64,000 bases of DNA from NCBI RefSeq assembly GCF_964204645.1, contig NC_134025.1:28178001-28242000 (forward strand), given 5' to 3'. How positions within the stretch are numbered: position 1 is the first letter of the stretch; the number at the start of each line of letters is the position of its first letter. The notes under the pieces are model-generated. The model had not been told where the DNA came from. It ran no database searches and worked only from the letters and a program-made list of their open reading frames with translations. The translations under genes were made by a program, and so were the position numbers. Positions 25,483-40,899 of the stretch are shown in pieces. Source of the DNA: Tubulanus polymorphus. Taxonomy: Eukaryota > Nemertea > Palaeonemertea > Tubulaniformes > Tubulanidae.

Positions 25483-26197
25483 TTTCATCAGGCGTTTATT
25501 CGATATCGTGACGCTTTTGAAAATCAATTAACCTCTTCATTAATCCTGGTCACGATTAATCTATCAGATAAAACATTTGGATTTGACAAACTGATATAAT
25601 TGCGACACATGCGTGCTAGGGAGAAGAGGTATTAGATTACGAAGTATTTGGCTTCACTTCTAATGAAAATCAACCACTAGAATAAATCATATTGACCTTT
25701 AAAGTGTTTATTTCTGAGAAATTGTCCTATTTCGTCGAAAATTTAGTTAATGGGACAAATTAGTCGTGTCATAATTCAAAATGTTACCGGCGTAGGTGTA
25801 ACCTTTCAATAAAGGAGTTTGTTGTTAGTAGGCCTGGTTCTAAGTCACCAGATCATCGGATACGGCATCATGATGGTAAGCGATTTCTGATTTTACTATA
25901 CAAAGCTTGGTATTGTTTAAGCGAATGAATTTCTAAATTGATCATCTAGACATCATACAGACGCTCAGAAAGCATTCGCCATCTATCTTTATGCAACTAA
26001 CTAAATATCTATGATGCGTGTTTAAGGATGCGTTCAACATATGACTGTCTCGCATTAAAGTTGTAGAGATCCCTCTTGTTTTCAAACTTTGGATTCGATT
26101 TTCAATCTAAAATACAAATGAGTCAGATAGAAATGGATTAAATGAATTGTCCGAAGGACTGACATTTTAAGGAACTTAAGAAATGTTCAAATATATT

Positions 26198-26514
26198 CAG
26201 GAGCGGATTTACCCCCCCCCCCCCCAAAAAAAAAAAATATCTACCCCAGTATTGAGATTGTGATTGTGGTATTGTGTATGTTAAAATTAATTTCTTGGAT
26301 TTCATTATTCAACTTCGGTGAAATCGCACCAAATTCTTCTCAAAATTTCAAAACATTTCTATTGACGAGTACATTAGGCTACCCCTCGCGGTCGTAGGCG
26401 ATAAGGGCTATGCCACTACGCAGCTTGCATCGTCCGTATAGTAACATTTCATATGGTCCCTTTTTACTTCTCTGCACCCTACCCCTACAAAAATCCTAGA
26501 TAGATCCGCCCCTG
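26198..26514. mobile_element. Non-autonomous hAT-like inverted-repeat element
   Basis: The element begins CAGGAGCGGATTTA and ends TAGATCCGCCCCTG. These are near-perfect terminal inverted repeats of the CAGGGGCGGATC type common at hAT transposon ends. It is 317 bp long with no coding capacity and contains a C run followed by an A run at 26211-26237. A clean 8-bp target duplication was not found, so family assignment is tentative. It interrupts the spacer of receptor copy 3 and is absent from the related spacers. Confidence 0.6.
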
Positions 26515-26562
26515 GTTATTCTTTATTTAAGTGTATTAATTAAACTCATCTTATTTTTTCAG

Positions 26563-28307
26563 TTTCGACTCTGTGTCCTGTTGCTAGTCTTGCGTGATCT
26601 TGGTTTTGTAAGGTGTAATTTGCCATTAATTCATCGAATGCTGAGACCGTACGGCCTCCTATCTAATTACCGGCTACCACAGCAGCCAAGAGCGGGAAAT
26701 GCACTTCCCTTTGATTTCACGGGAATCTTCTGGTTGAGTGAGTACAATTTAAGCACTCATTTTAGAGTTAATTTTTATCCCATGTCGGCCGTTAGCGCTG
26801 CCTTTTCAACGTCGAATACTTTCCGGCTGGTATTAACTTTTATCACGTAATGCCTTTTGGCGTAGTCGATCCTATTTTGCCGTTATCTCCAACTTGAAAA
26901 TACCAGGATAACCACGAGCGGTGTTAGAACCTTCGTTCAAATGTCCATACGTTATTTTTCTCGCTTTATCAGATCACATTTAAATTCGTAGGTCGTTTCT
27001 GCATGAATCATTTCGATTTCGGGAAAAAATGTCACACGGAATATGCATGCGTTTTCTCATTGAATAAGGTGTTCGTATAACCGCTATAAACGGGCAAAGG
27101 TGAAAGTAAAAGAACTAAGTGATTTTACCTGATATCAATATTACTCAGAAAAATACACGAGAAATGGATGACGTGGGATCCACTTTGTCGCTAAAAAAAT
27201 CAATTTCATCGCATGAATAGCGCAAACCGAAACATGTAGCTTTGATTCGTCTAAATCTAGTTTGTGTAAATGAAGTTAAAGGTCAAGGCAAGTTTCAAAG
27301 TTAACGAAATATTTATGAGATTATTCAACTAAATTGTTCGTATCTTTATCATGTTCAATTAAGACATTCTATGTCACGTGGAACAGAGGGTGAAACAATT
27401 TATTTGAAAGAATAAATACATAACTTGAAGTGTAGCACGTAGACGCGATTACCGAATGAACCAAAAGACACATAAAGTATGACATCAACTTTTATCCGCA
27501 TAAATTTCGGAATCACATATTATCACCCGAGACATATTACTCTATCAAAAAATAAATGTGGTGAAATTTATTCAAATAGTTAATGCGTGTAGATTTGGGC
27601 TTTCTTCCTCTGGGGAGCAAAATATGTAGCAAAATATGTACTGTGATTGTTCTTATGAGATTTGCGTTAACTTCACAACGCAGAATTTAGAGAAATTAGA
27701 ATCGCGCTCGAAGTTATTTCGTTTTGAATTATTCATACAACTTTCAAAGAAGTTTTACATAACATCGTGTTAGTTATTCGAAAATTTGAGATACATGTAA
27801 TATACGAGGTGTTGATATTTGCTATGCGTGAGATTTTGTTGTCACGCGGGAGCTTCCAATAATCATGAATTATTAACGTTACAATTTCACATGACAAGTC
27901 ATCGAATGCGCATAGAAAATCCATTTCAAAACCTGTTATAAAACGCCAATTCTTTATTACTCGAAGAATATAACCCATAACGTTATAAAATATCATCTTA
28001 TTCTATACTTTTCGATAGATTGAAGTAATTTTTACTGATATCAATATTGCTCAAATACGTCTCTCACTTGTTTGCAGTGAATGGCTTACCGGAAATGAAC
28101 CAAAATCAGAAAAGCATCCGTATTGCAGACGAGAAACGCTCACATCGCGGATTGTGGTCCGACTACAGTAGAGACGAGCACCAAACCGAGAATATGATTA
28201 AAACGCTTTTAAATCGTGGCTTGTTTCCGTTGGCGGAAATAATCAATAGAAATAACACCGGCTCGAAACGATCGACGAATTTTACCGACGAAACCACACG
28301 ACATTAA
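26563..28307 (+). CDS. Candidate two-exon peptide precursor (hypothetical)
   Basis: Exon A is 26563-26737 (acceptor CTTATTTTTTCAG, donor GTGAGT) and exon B is 28078-28307 (acceptor CTTGTTTGCAG, ends TAA). The phases match (1 nt + 2 nt). The only ATG in exon A is at 26638; reading further up gives a hydrophobic FRLCVLLLVL that would need an upstream exon. Exon B encodes a 42-residue stretch bounded by dibasic KR sites, starting SHRGLWSDYSRDEHQ and ending NRNNTGS. It looks like a processed amphipathic peptide. GLWSDYSRDE loosely recalls the N-terminal core of glucagon/PACAP hormones. There is no confirmed signal peptide and no family match. It could be chance. Confidence 0.25.
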
Positions 28308-28398
28308 TTACTGATTAATTATTCTGAACTGAAATCTGACCATTCGAAAAATTCAAATATCCAAGGATCTGAATGATATGGTTTATTATTATTATTCA

Positions 28399-28514
28399 CC
28401 AGGGTCCAGTTCCACAGTTCTGAGTTAAGATTTGACCCTGGGTTAAAACATTGAAAATGAACTAACTTTAACTCAGAGTTAACTCTAACTCACAACTGTG
28501 GAACTGGGTCCAGG
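28399..28514. mobile_element. Short palindromic inverted-repeat element (MITE)
   Basis: The left end CCAGGGTCCAGTTCCACAG and right end CTGTGGAACTGGGTCCAGG are near-perfect inverted repeats about 116 bp apart. The middle carries further complementary GAGTTAA/TTAACTC blocks, so the whole unit can fold into a hairpin. Confidence 0.65.
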
Positions 28515-31205
<2,691 letters not shown>

Positions 31206-31929
31206 CTTTTATACCCTTTTTGCTGAATTCATTATATCCAAGGATGTTCGCAGTCAAATTAAGTGTGCTTATGTCGATCTGGATGGCTCTCGGATATACA
31301 GGCCAATGATAAATAATATGTTCACTGCTATCAAATATTTGGCCTCGATATGTCAGAACTATTATATCATGTGTCAAGCTTCGCATGCATTGTATCATCG
31401 CAAAATTCCAGACGCTACGATTCCGATAAAGATGATTCCTTCAGTTCGAGACACCTAGGTATAACAAAAACTATAACTGATTTATCATTGATACGGAATT
31501 GTACACGTATATGTTTATTAGACATTCAACTTTTAAATACAACATGCATTAATTACAATAGAATATACACATTACAGTTGAATAAACTTTCAATTGTCTT
31601 TCTCCAGTAATTAGAACTTGGGATCATATAATGATACATATCAGATAACACGAAAAGAAGTTGACATTGTATGTGCATGATATCTGTATATACATCTAGA
31701 ATTCTATTTCATGTATCATGTAACAGTAATTAGTTTATACACAAGTGTTAAATATGTTGTTTGTTCGTAAATGATAAAAATCCCATATTTTTCTAACTAG
31801 ATTTTTTTTAAAGTAATTTCATAATCAACACATCTTCCGTTTGAAGTGCACTGCAATGTAAGTATAATTCATTAATCCACTTTCTGGTTCTTATTTTCCA
31901 AAAAGCGAATTTGAAACTTCTTGGAATAT

Positions 31930-33060
31930 CTAAACAGCAGTTAATTGTCCTGGCCCAGTCGTGACCATCGTCATTTCAACCTCATCCGTGACGTCACTGA
32001 GTGCGTGATCGTTCTGTGGACGTACGCATGCGCAACAACAAAATAAGTGCCTGTTAAAATATGATCTGAAGGTCTGATCCAACAAGTAGATAGTTATTGG
32101 ATTAATGCAAGAGTTCAAGAAAATCAAACAGAAGCCAGTTATTTTGAAAACGTGCCACGTCATGTTAAAATGTCCAGGATCGAAATAAAACCACATCAGA
32201 TAAACATGTCTCGGAAACCAACAAATTATGAAAACCAAAACTAACGCAAGAACAACTCCGGCCAATTTGACACGACGTTTTTTCATTTGATTCACGTTGT
32301 TTCCTGTCGTTGTTTGGGATAGGGTCAGTTTGTTGTCATCTGTGAGGGCCGTACGTTCGACGGCGTAACTGCTGAATCCTGTGTTCATCAACGTCGCCGC
32401 CAAATTAATGTAACAAACAGCAATGATTATAACAGGAATTGCGAACAATACGACAAATCTCGCGCATATGTGATAACGAATGTAATTCGTCCATTCGGTA
32501 GGATACGGGGTACATACACAGAAATGTTGGTTATCAGATGAGTGATATCTTATAACGGTAGCGGTGATAAGATCTGGCATGCCTATGAGAAGGGCCAACG
32601 CCCACATCACAAGTATTGATATTATAACCCGATTCGAACTGGTAGTTGCTTGGTACCAAGACGGGCTCAAAATCAGTTTGTAGCGTTCGATACTTAACGC
32701 GGTTAGAGTAAATATTACGACGCACGTTGAAACGGTTTGGAGAAAATCGACAATTTTGCAAATTGTAACGCCAAATGGCCAACTGGTAAGGGTATACACC
32801 GTGGCGGTGAAAGGTACGCAAATGATGATCATAACTAGGTCAGCCGTTGCCAGGTTGATTATGTAGGCGTTCGGCACCGTCTTCAAAGCTCTGTGTCTTA
32901 TGACAACGTAAAGAAGCGTTCCGTTTCCGAGGCAACCGAGAACAAACGTCATCGCGAAAACAATAGGTACAACAATTGACTCGATTGTTTGTGCGGGTTC
33001 GTACTCACCCTCTCTTGATGTTACGTTTAATTCTGTTACGTTCTGCATGAAGTCGACCAT
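31930..33060 (-). CDS. CCHamide / EP (GGNG) / bombesin-type neuropeptide receptor
   Basis: Intronless frame of 376 residues, rhodopsin-class GPCR. The start is taken as the ATG at 33060; the frame extends upstream only from a TTG. N-glycosylation sites NVT lie at 7 and 12. TM1 carries GNGTLLYVVIRHR, and TM2 follows VPNAYIINLATADL. Cys101 before TM3 pairs with a Cys in extracellular loop 2 (CVCTPYPTEW). The DRY motif is ERY (125-127), TM6 holds CWFP (280-283), TM7 holds NPITIY (320-325), and a CCCAC cluster after helix 8 is a likely palmitoylation site. The extreme C-terminus TAV fits a class I PDZ ligand. The PYPTEW loop and WFYF..WHV block closely resemble insect CCHamide receptors, whose lophotrochozoan relatives bind EP/GGNG peptides. 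Predicted plasma-membrane, G-protein coupled. It is divergent from, and next to, the GGNG-type precursor gene. Confidence 0.88.
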   Translation of the reverse strand: MVDFMQNVTELNVTSREGEYEPAQTIESIVVPIVFAMTFVLGCLGNGTLLYVVIRHRALKTVPNAYIINLATADLVMIIICVPFTATVYTLTSWPFGVTICKIVDFLQTVSTCVVIFTLTALSIERYKLILSPSWYQATTSSNRVIISILVMWALALLIGMPDLITATVIRYHSSDNQHFCVCTPYPTEWTNYIRYHICARFVVLFAIPVIIIAVCYINLAATLMNTGFSSYAVERTALTDDNKLTLSQTTTGNNVNQMKKRRVKLAGVVLALVLVFIICWFPRHVYLMWFYFDPGHFNMTWHVFKITGFCLIFLNSCINPITIYLLDQTFRSYFNRHLFCCCACVRPQNDHALSDVTDEVEMTMVTTGPGQLTAV

Positions 33061-33981
33061 CGTATCCACAGCCCGTCGCAATAACAAATAAAAAGTGCGC
33101 AAAGTTCGCTAACTAATTCCGGACAAAGTATGTGTCCTCCTTACACTGGGCGTTCGAACGTCACTCTGTCCTCAATTCTCGTATTGTCTTAGCGCTTCTG
33201 ACGATTGCAGTTGAAGAATTAACTTCGCGGCTGCACTTTGTTCATCTTTGATGCTGCAAGATTCATATAGCAGCGCCATTGATCTCCACTGAAACACTGA
33301 TCACGTGTTCAGAAACGCCAGGGTAGCTGCTGAGATGTTTCTGAGAATGTGACCATAGACAGCGCGAAGTCTGATAGATATTTTACTCGAGGGGTAATTA
33401 CCAAATAATTAACCTATTCAGTAATGTAAACGAAACTAATCGAGGAGATACATACATTTTTACGTTTAAAAAAAATTCTCATTCCGCGTACGATAATGTC
33501 GAGCTATTATAGTTAATTGGCTTAGGTCACGAAACGACCCGTATGTAGATTAATGTCTGTGTTTATGACGATGAAAAAACCCGCGGTGTGATATTTAGAT
33601 AGTAAAATAGAATAGCTGTTGAATCAAAGTTTGGTGATTTGTTTTTTTTTTTGGTTTAATTACTTAAAACTATGGAGGATTGAGCTTCCCCTGATGGGAT
33701 GAAATTAAAAAATCGGCGCGAAAATAGTTTTGGTGCTGACAACGTTTGCGTCGAAGGCGTCACCGGTTTAGTGTTTTATGTGAGCATCCGAGAAATGGAT
33801 GTTGTGATCTGTACTGACAGGTTAATTAACATGACACCCGCATCATAGTCTAGAAAATCCCTGTTTCATTCATTCCACTCCCAACATCATGACGTGCGTG
33901 ATTTTTACTTGTTGGATTATTTATCCGTGTCTTGTTTTATTGCGGTTCTATCGAAATACATAACCTCCATCGAAAGTATAT

Positions 33982-34126
<145 letters not shown>

Positions 34127-37100
34127 TTTGAAGTGATATCAACTCGATATTCTAAACATAATATCGATTTAGCCTCAAACCAAAGCGAACAAAATGTTAT
34201 TTTATTATTGTTTATAGATACAGTAATACGTCGTGTTGGACCGTTTGACTATATCCAAAGAATATCACTGAAGACGAGAATTATTATATATCTGAAACAT
34301 CGAATAAAACATTAGCTGAAAGTAACTTTTAGGACACATACTCAATGTGACGATAGCTCTTTAATAATTCGCAGTAAATTACATCTCGTTTGAATCGCAC
34401 ATATAAATGTTTAGGGAATTCACATATAATTGCACTATGTAACTGATAATGGTTCAGCGGTGGTATTGCCTCTATTCTGTAATTAACTTTCCTCGTAAAC
34501 GACGTCAATTACAAAAACTCATCCCACACTAATTGCAGGTTAATAGAGATTAAGGTTGCAAAGATCCCATCGAATCTCTTAATTAGTTTTCTTAATTATT
34601 CACTGAATTTGAAAGTTGAAAGTGTCGATTCTAATTAATCAGATTTAATAGAATCTGGTTTAACGTGTCTACCCTAAGTAGGTTAAACTTATTTCGTGTG
34701 GAAGTGCAAATTGTGAATCGCATCTAGAATTGAAGTTCCAATGTTTTGTTTCTAATTTCGGTTAATTCATACTGCAAATACTTAATTCAATTCGATGAGG
34801 TCACCTCTCAATTCGATGGACAAGATGCATATACTGCTGACGTAATCACAGAATAATACAGCAAAGTCCTTTGGCCGGAGAAACTTCCAAACTTTCCTCA
34901 TCTCCAACATAAAGATATCAGTTTTCTGTAAGTTATAAGTAGAATTTTGAATTCTCTTGTGCGCAAGTAAAACAAAGGTCTTTCCTTAGATGTGTATGAT
35001 ATGTATAAAAGCGACAGCGGCGCATCAAACTATGCGTGTCCAGTAATCCTGCTCTTTTAGATACTTGATCGTATACAGGCTGGTCATTTAGCGATAAAAC
35101 CAAACTGCAGTTAATCTAGTCGCATGAGTCACCGGATTATCGTATAAAATCCATTATACAAACAGGATAAAAAGCCGAGCGTTATATTACAGTAGTCATC
35201 CGTAAGATCAAATCGGAACAATGCTCGATTAGAGGTGGTTATTAAGTACAGAATTACGAGATGTTTATTCTACTGAAGAGTAATTACTTCTTACAGAATT
35301 GCGAGAGCTGTTTGACCCTTCGTGACTATAACACGGTTAAGGCGTTTGACTGTAATCAGGGGCTTCTTCATCAAAACATAACCCAACGAATGTTGCTCAA
35401 CTCCTGATTTTATCATTTACTATAATGTCGTTTTCTCAATGACTGTCCTTACGACGTTTCTAACAACCTGTGCTATATAGATATTATCTCGATAATTACA
35501 CATCAGAAGTGTACAGGAAGAGTCGTTGACGAGGAATGATCAAGAAGCTGACGCCTCTCCGTCAGTTTTGTTAGTTTAACTATCTGAATTAGATTTATTC
35601 ACAGACTAGTCTATGATTTGAGCTGTTACATTATGATCTTGCTATAAACCTTTACAATTTATATCCTTTATTGAGAACGATGTATCAAACAATACTTGAC
35701 ATGAGCGATCATTGGTACTCAACAGAATACACTCCATTAAAGATGAAATGATTCTCATGTCAGTAGGTAATGATATAATATAAAGCATGAGTTACCGTAT
35801 TATCATACATTGTCAGAAAAACATGTCCATTTCAACAAACTTTCACCTCCATTGCGAATGACAAATCTATTCAAATGTAATACAATTTGACTGAACTTGT
35901 ACAATAATCTATTACTATCAGATAATACAATTTTATAAGGGTGTCCAAACATGCTGTCCCTGCTTTTGTTCTGAACTATTTTAGACAACAAATTATTGTT
36001 ATTACCATTTTAGTTTGAATAACGATTTTTCTTTCTTACTTAAAAAATACAGTTTTAGTCTTTTTCCATTCGATTATTTATTGATTATCCAAAAATATAC
36101 ATAACGTCACTATATAATTACATTTAGCAAACTGTTTCACAAACGTCGATCAACCTTGGGCGTTGAAATCAATCGGCATTGCGTGCTATAGGTAACTGAG
36201 AGAAAAAAATCAGTCAATTCGCGCGATACGATAGTCCGATGTTGCGTGTTAGCCCTCAAGCAACTCATAACGAAGTCGCTATACTGGTCGACTGTGAAAA
36301 TGACTCCCGATATCTGTGGATGAAAACTCAGTCGAGTGATTACTTTATTAAGAGATCATTTTACCTAACGAAGAAATCGGAGCTGCCCTCAACTTGTAAA
36401 TAGACGTATGATTTAAATAATAAAAGACTCGCAGCTTTGACTTACACAGAATCATACCAGCTAGATGAGAAATGGATAAGTCTTCTCCGTAATTTCACCA
36501 CGCGTCTTGAACTATCTATCAATAACCTCCCGAAAGAAGTGACATCAATTCTCATTCTGAGGTGATCAGATATATGTAATGTTTCTAATAACTATGAATG
36601 ATCCTCGTCAGTCTCGCCTGTGAAAATGAGGTGGAATGAATTGCAAAAAGATTTGCACCATCAAAACCTAATTTTTTGTGGTCAAATATTGGTGGTGGCA
36701 TGCTGGGAAAGCGATGGACATACATCTAATAACAAACACGACAGGTCCAGAATCCAACGAAGCGTGATTACACAAACATGGCTAACATCAACGTCTAACT
36801 TTGATCGTCGTTTACTCACGTTTTCAGCAAATAGTCACGTTTTACATCATAGCTATCCGATATTTCATCAATAGCCGCTCTAGGTAATCAACGAGCCAAT
36901 ATACATCAGCAAAAATTGAAAAACACTTATTAATGGAAGCCGTTAGAAGGAAATCATTAACGTGAAACTGTCAAGTCACACCTACATGGTGGCAAGACAC
37001 TAAACATTTTACCAGATGAAAGAAAGAAAAAGAATGTAGCGAATGATACACGAGAACTTTCCATATGACATAAAAAGTGATCCTTTTCGCCACATGAATC

Positions 37101-37672
37101 ATTTTGTTACCAATGCAACAAAAGCTTGTTTTGGTATCTAAAGATTAACGCATTCGCCGTAACAGGATATTTCATTAGTTCTACTAAAAACATCTCAAAA
37201 TGTCTGGCAATTTCTGAAAAAATGTGATAAACGATACAGGAACTTCAGAGCTACTTAAAATGTACACATATACAATTCTAACATATTGTTATATCTTACA
37301 TTAAACTGCGACTATAAAATTCACATTTTTGGAATTTGAGATGGTGTAAAAGTTGGAAATCTCGGAGACCAGTGATTTGGTGAAAATAATCCTTCAATCT
37401 TTACTTAATGTGAACTATAGACTGGTATCAGGTTCATCGACAGAAACAATTGCAAACAGTTCTGGAACTGATCAGAACGTGTGAGCGTGTCTATTACTTA
37501 TAATCGATGGATTAGCATTTAGTTTACAGAAATGATTAGAAACTAATTAATCAACGTGGGCAACCGGAGACTACTTGAGATCACAAAATGAATACTTATT
37601 TACTGTTTGAGAAAAGTTATCATCCCGTTGTTTATCAAATATCAATTATGTTTTCTAACTGTAATAGTATAT

Positions 37673-37702
37673 GGGGGGAGGGGGGAGGGGGGAGGGGGAA
37701 GG
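37673..37702 (+). repeat. G-quadruplex-like G-rich run
   Basis: Four G tracts of five or six G separated by single A residues, then GGAAGG. Tracts this long with one-base loops fit the classical parallel G-quadruplex pattern. It lies about 3.2 kb before the precursor start codon. Confidence 0.8.
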
Positions 37703-40700
37703 AGTTTCGTCGACTAGAATTAGATCTGTTCTGTTTGATTATATCCCATAATGTTAGCAGGATATTATAACGCCATGAATCAGTGAAAAGTCACGCAGAA
37801 TTTGCCTGATCCAAGCTCGCGTTTGTCACCCGACAATTTGAGTTATGATGATCTATCGCCATCAATGTCCGGTCTGAGTAACTTCACTGGCCATTAACTA
37901 TTCTATAACGTCAATCGTCACTTTGAATATTTATCGTACGAACGTTTCAGTTGAAATGTTCATTGTTTTAGTTTACTGCAAGGTTCGTTAATTACTGATT
38001 AGCATTTGTGCGGATTCATACACACACATTTATTTGTTTCGTTTTCATTTCATATTTCTGTACGAGGTCATTTCGCAGGCGAATCAATTAAACACCAATA
38101 TAACCACGAGAACAGAAAGAATAGTTTAGCGACATGAATGAAAGCTTGTGAACCGACCGTCCGGGGTTCACTAAGAAAAGTAATGATATTAATTTACGTA
38201 GGCTATTTACTCCGTTGTGCTTTCAGGATATTAAAAGGATCTAATGTTTTCTATAGCAATTGCACACACGGACACTTTTGCATGATGAAATAGTTTTACT
38301 TATACACAAGATCTACGCATGAATCTTTCACTCGTCTATTCCCCAGATTTGATAAGTCAACAGGCTGAATAGCAAGCAAACATAATCCTTCAGAGTCTCT
38401 TACTTTTTCCTCGTAATATGCTTTTTAGATGATACACGTTACGGTTTGTAATAGTTGTAGCTGATAGTTGTAATACTTCGTATACTTTCGGTCAGGTAAA
38501 GTGGCTATAGGGATCGATCTTGATAGAAAACATTTTGAAATTCTTAGTTTGAATACAGGAAATTAGAAAGACTGTAAATAAACGCGAACAAGAAACCTCA
38601 GACGAAGATATAATATGTCTGAACCAGTTCTGTTTCGCGAAAGATTTTCAATGTTGGTTTTCAATGTCGCAACTGACAATAGACATCAAACATCAAGTGT
38701 GTTGGAGTTTCAGGATCGTCATATCCTATATCGAGAGCCTACGTAAATACGTTTAGGCCTATCATAACTTTTCTCAGTGAACCTTAGACGACCCACTTAA
38801 TACGAATGTGAGTATATCAAGGATCCAAGTGTGTAATGGATACTTGTGCGAATTCAACACTGTCTTATACTTAGACCGACTGTTTTACGTACGGTATAGC
38901 AACTAATTAATTCATTCGATGTGTTTTTTTTCAGATATCTGTCATCTCCTAATTGATTCGATCAAGTTATTCAAGATCATATATTCATATTTTCCCGATG
39001 TAGCAAAATACATTACAGTAATAGGCATGTTGGTGGGATATCGGCAATGCTGTAAATGTAGAATCACATTTCCGTAATGAATTTTTTGCAAGTTGGGGGT
39101 ATTTGGACTGTGTTTTTGCTCGATAGATCATTTTAAACCTTACACAATTACGTTACTCAATTAGAATTCTAGTGTAGAATACACCACAGCGGAAACACTT
39201 GTAAAAAACAGCTACGAGCTTGATCCCGAATCTATGAATAGAACTACAGGAAGTTCCCCTCTTTACTTTGTTTACTTTCAATATTGCTCATACTGATCCT
39301 CAGTGACTGATATATCTCTAAAATTAGAAAAGCCTATCATTTCATTTTCTGTCGCGGTCAGAAGTTTTTTGTTTTTGTCAACATGAATCGTGGATTGCGC
39401 TGCGCATTGGTTGAAAAGTTGAATCACCGTTTCGCTTTGGGATGGATATCTCATTGCTTTTCGATGAAATATTCTGAACGGATTCACTAATCTATCATAA
39501 ATCGTGCTTCGGAATATTAATTAAACATTCTCCGGGACAATGGGCCATCATTTCGTGATTCGTGTTCCGACGCCGTTTTCCAGGAATAAGTTTATTTGTT
39601 CATTTATATTCTCTTTGTTCGTTGATATTATATTCACTGAAAAACGAAGCATGTCTGGAAAAAACGCACGAGTCTATCGATCGTTCCATTTCCAATGAAT
39701 ATTGAGATCGCGCGTCACTTCTTTTTTATGTCTAAACTATTCTGTAATTTGTGTCTATTTTGACGAATGAACGTCCTCTAGTTTTAATAAGTTTGTTCAT
39801 AGATTAAATTCAAGAATTGAGATTTATGAGACTATTAGGTCAAGATACGCAGGCGATATTTTTTATGTCCGAATAATTAGGCAATAAATAATTCATGCTA
39901 CAATATTCTGTTTCCGTCATATTTAATCAATATGTTTGAAGACTTATTAACTGTTAGACGCATGCCTTCGATCGAGGCAATAAATGGACATTCTACAAAA
40001 GGTCCGTGGCAGGGGGAAACGCCCTTGATAATTTGACGTAATACTTCCCGAGTATATCGTGCATTTTAGCGCCTACAAATCAAAACAATTTGACTCGCTA
40101 ACCAAACTAACAAATCTAAAAACCACAAATCTAAAGAAAAGTATGACGGACGAAATAATGATCCTCGTTTGACAGGACAATGATGAAGCATGTATGATAC
40201 GTAATAGTTTGGATCGGACATGAACATAGTACGCAGTACACGCGTGTGTGTGTCATCGAACTCAAATGAGTGAGTTCGTGTACAACCTCGTTACATTTCA
40301 TATTATATGGGAAAATACTTAACTTAATACTTAACGATGTCATTTCTTGTTAGATTATACATTAAGCAATCAGTTCTTTCTACTACATCAAAACTACGAT
40401 TTACGGATGATGACATCACGTTGTATAGATGTATAATGAAATCTGCTCTACGTAGTTGAGAAGTGGGTGGTTTACTGTCGGGTGCATGGAGGATGTGACG
40501 ACGCGTTACTACATAAACCGGGGTTTCACTTTACGCTAGCGTCACTCGTTACACATTCTCTCATTCAATTGTCATCAGTAACTGCTCGCCGCTTACGTTA
40601 ACGCTTCCGACGTCCACTTTGTTACACTTACAACGCCACCTATTATCAAAACGAAATACGAGACGTCGTGTTTGTTTGGGGCGCTTAGAGTGGTGAAGTG

Positions 40701-40766
40701 TTATGGTTAGAAACTTGATGAAACTGAGCAGCCCAAGTTTAAAGTACGACAAGCTAATACCAGGAT

Positions 40767-40774
40767 TGACGTCA
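40767..40774. promoter_or_regulatory. Consensus CRE (TGACGTCA) upstream of GGNG-type precursor
   Basis: The palindromic full cAMP response element, in context TTGACGTCACG, lies 126 bp before the start codon at 40900. Full CRE sites close to the start are common in neuropeptide gene promoters. A TATA-rich stretch (40882-40900) lies directly before the ATG, too close to act as its TATA box if transcription begins downstream. Confidence 0.45.
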
Positions 40775-40899
40775 CGTTATAGCGGGATTTATTCCGGGCC
40801 TCATTAATTACAAAGCCGGGATTTTTCATTCATACAGAGCTTTCAGTTTTGTTTTAATTTGAAACATTAGATACATAGGTTGTATATATATATATTTAT

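Larger units (their letters stand above)
11500..26640. repeat. Tandem array of about 5.27-kb receptor-gene units
   Basis: Three direct units each hold a full minus-strand receptor gene plus its upstream spacer. Start codons lie at 14886, 20158 and 25430 (spacing 5272 and 5272). Spacers upstream of copies 1 and 2 (14890-17000 and 20160-22270) are almost identical. The spacer upstream of copy 3 (25440-26640) is clearly related but diverged, and carries a different transposon insertion. The 3' halves and 3' UTRs of copies 2 and 3 are almost identical, and copy 1 differs there. The pattern suggests one old duplication followed by a recent unequal crossover. Confidence 0.9.

Noticed and set aside
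33061-33102. 14 further residues at the receptor N-terminus
   Set aside because: That extension starts at a TTG codon. The first ATG is at 33060, followed by two N-glycosylation sites as expected for an N-terminus.
35320-35375. tRNA-Ser-like GGTTAAGGCGTTTGACT
   Set aside because: No B-box downstream and no cloverleaf pairing. At best a very old fragment.
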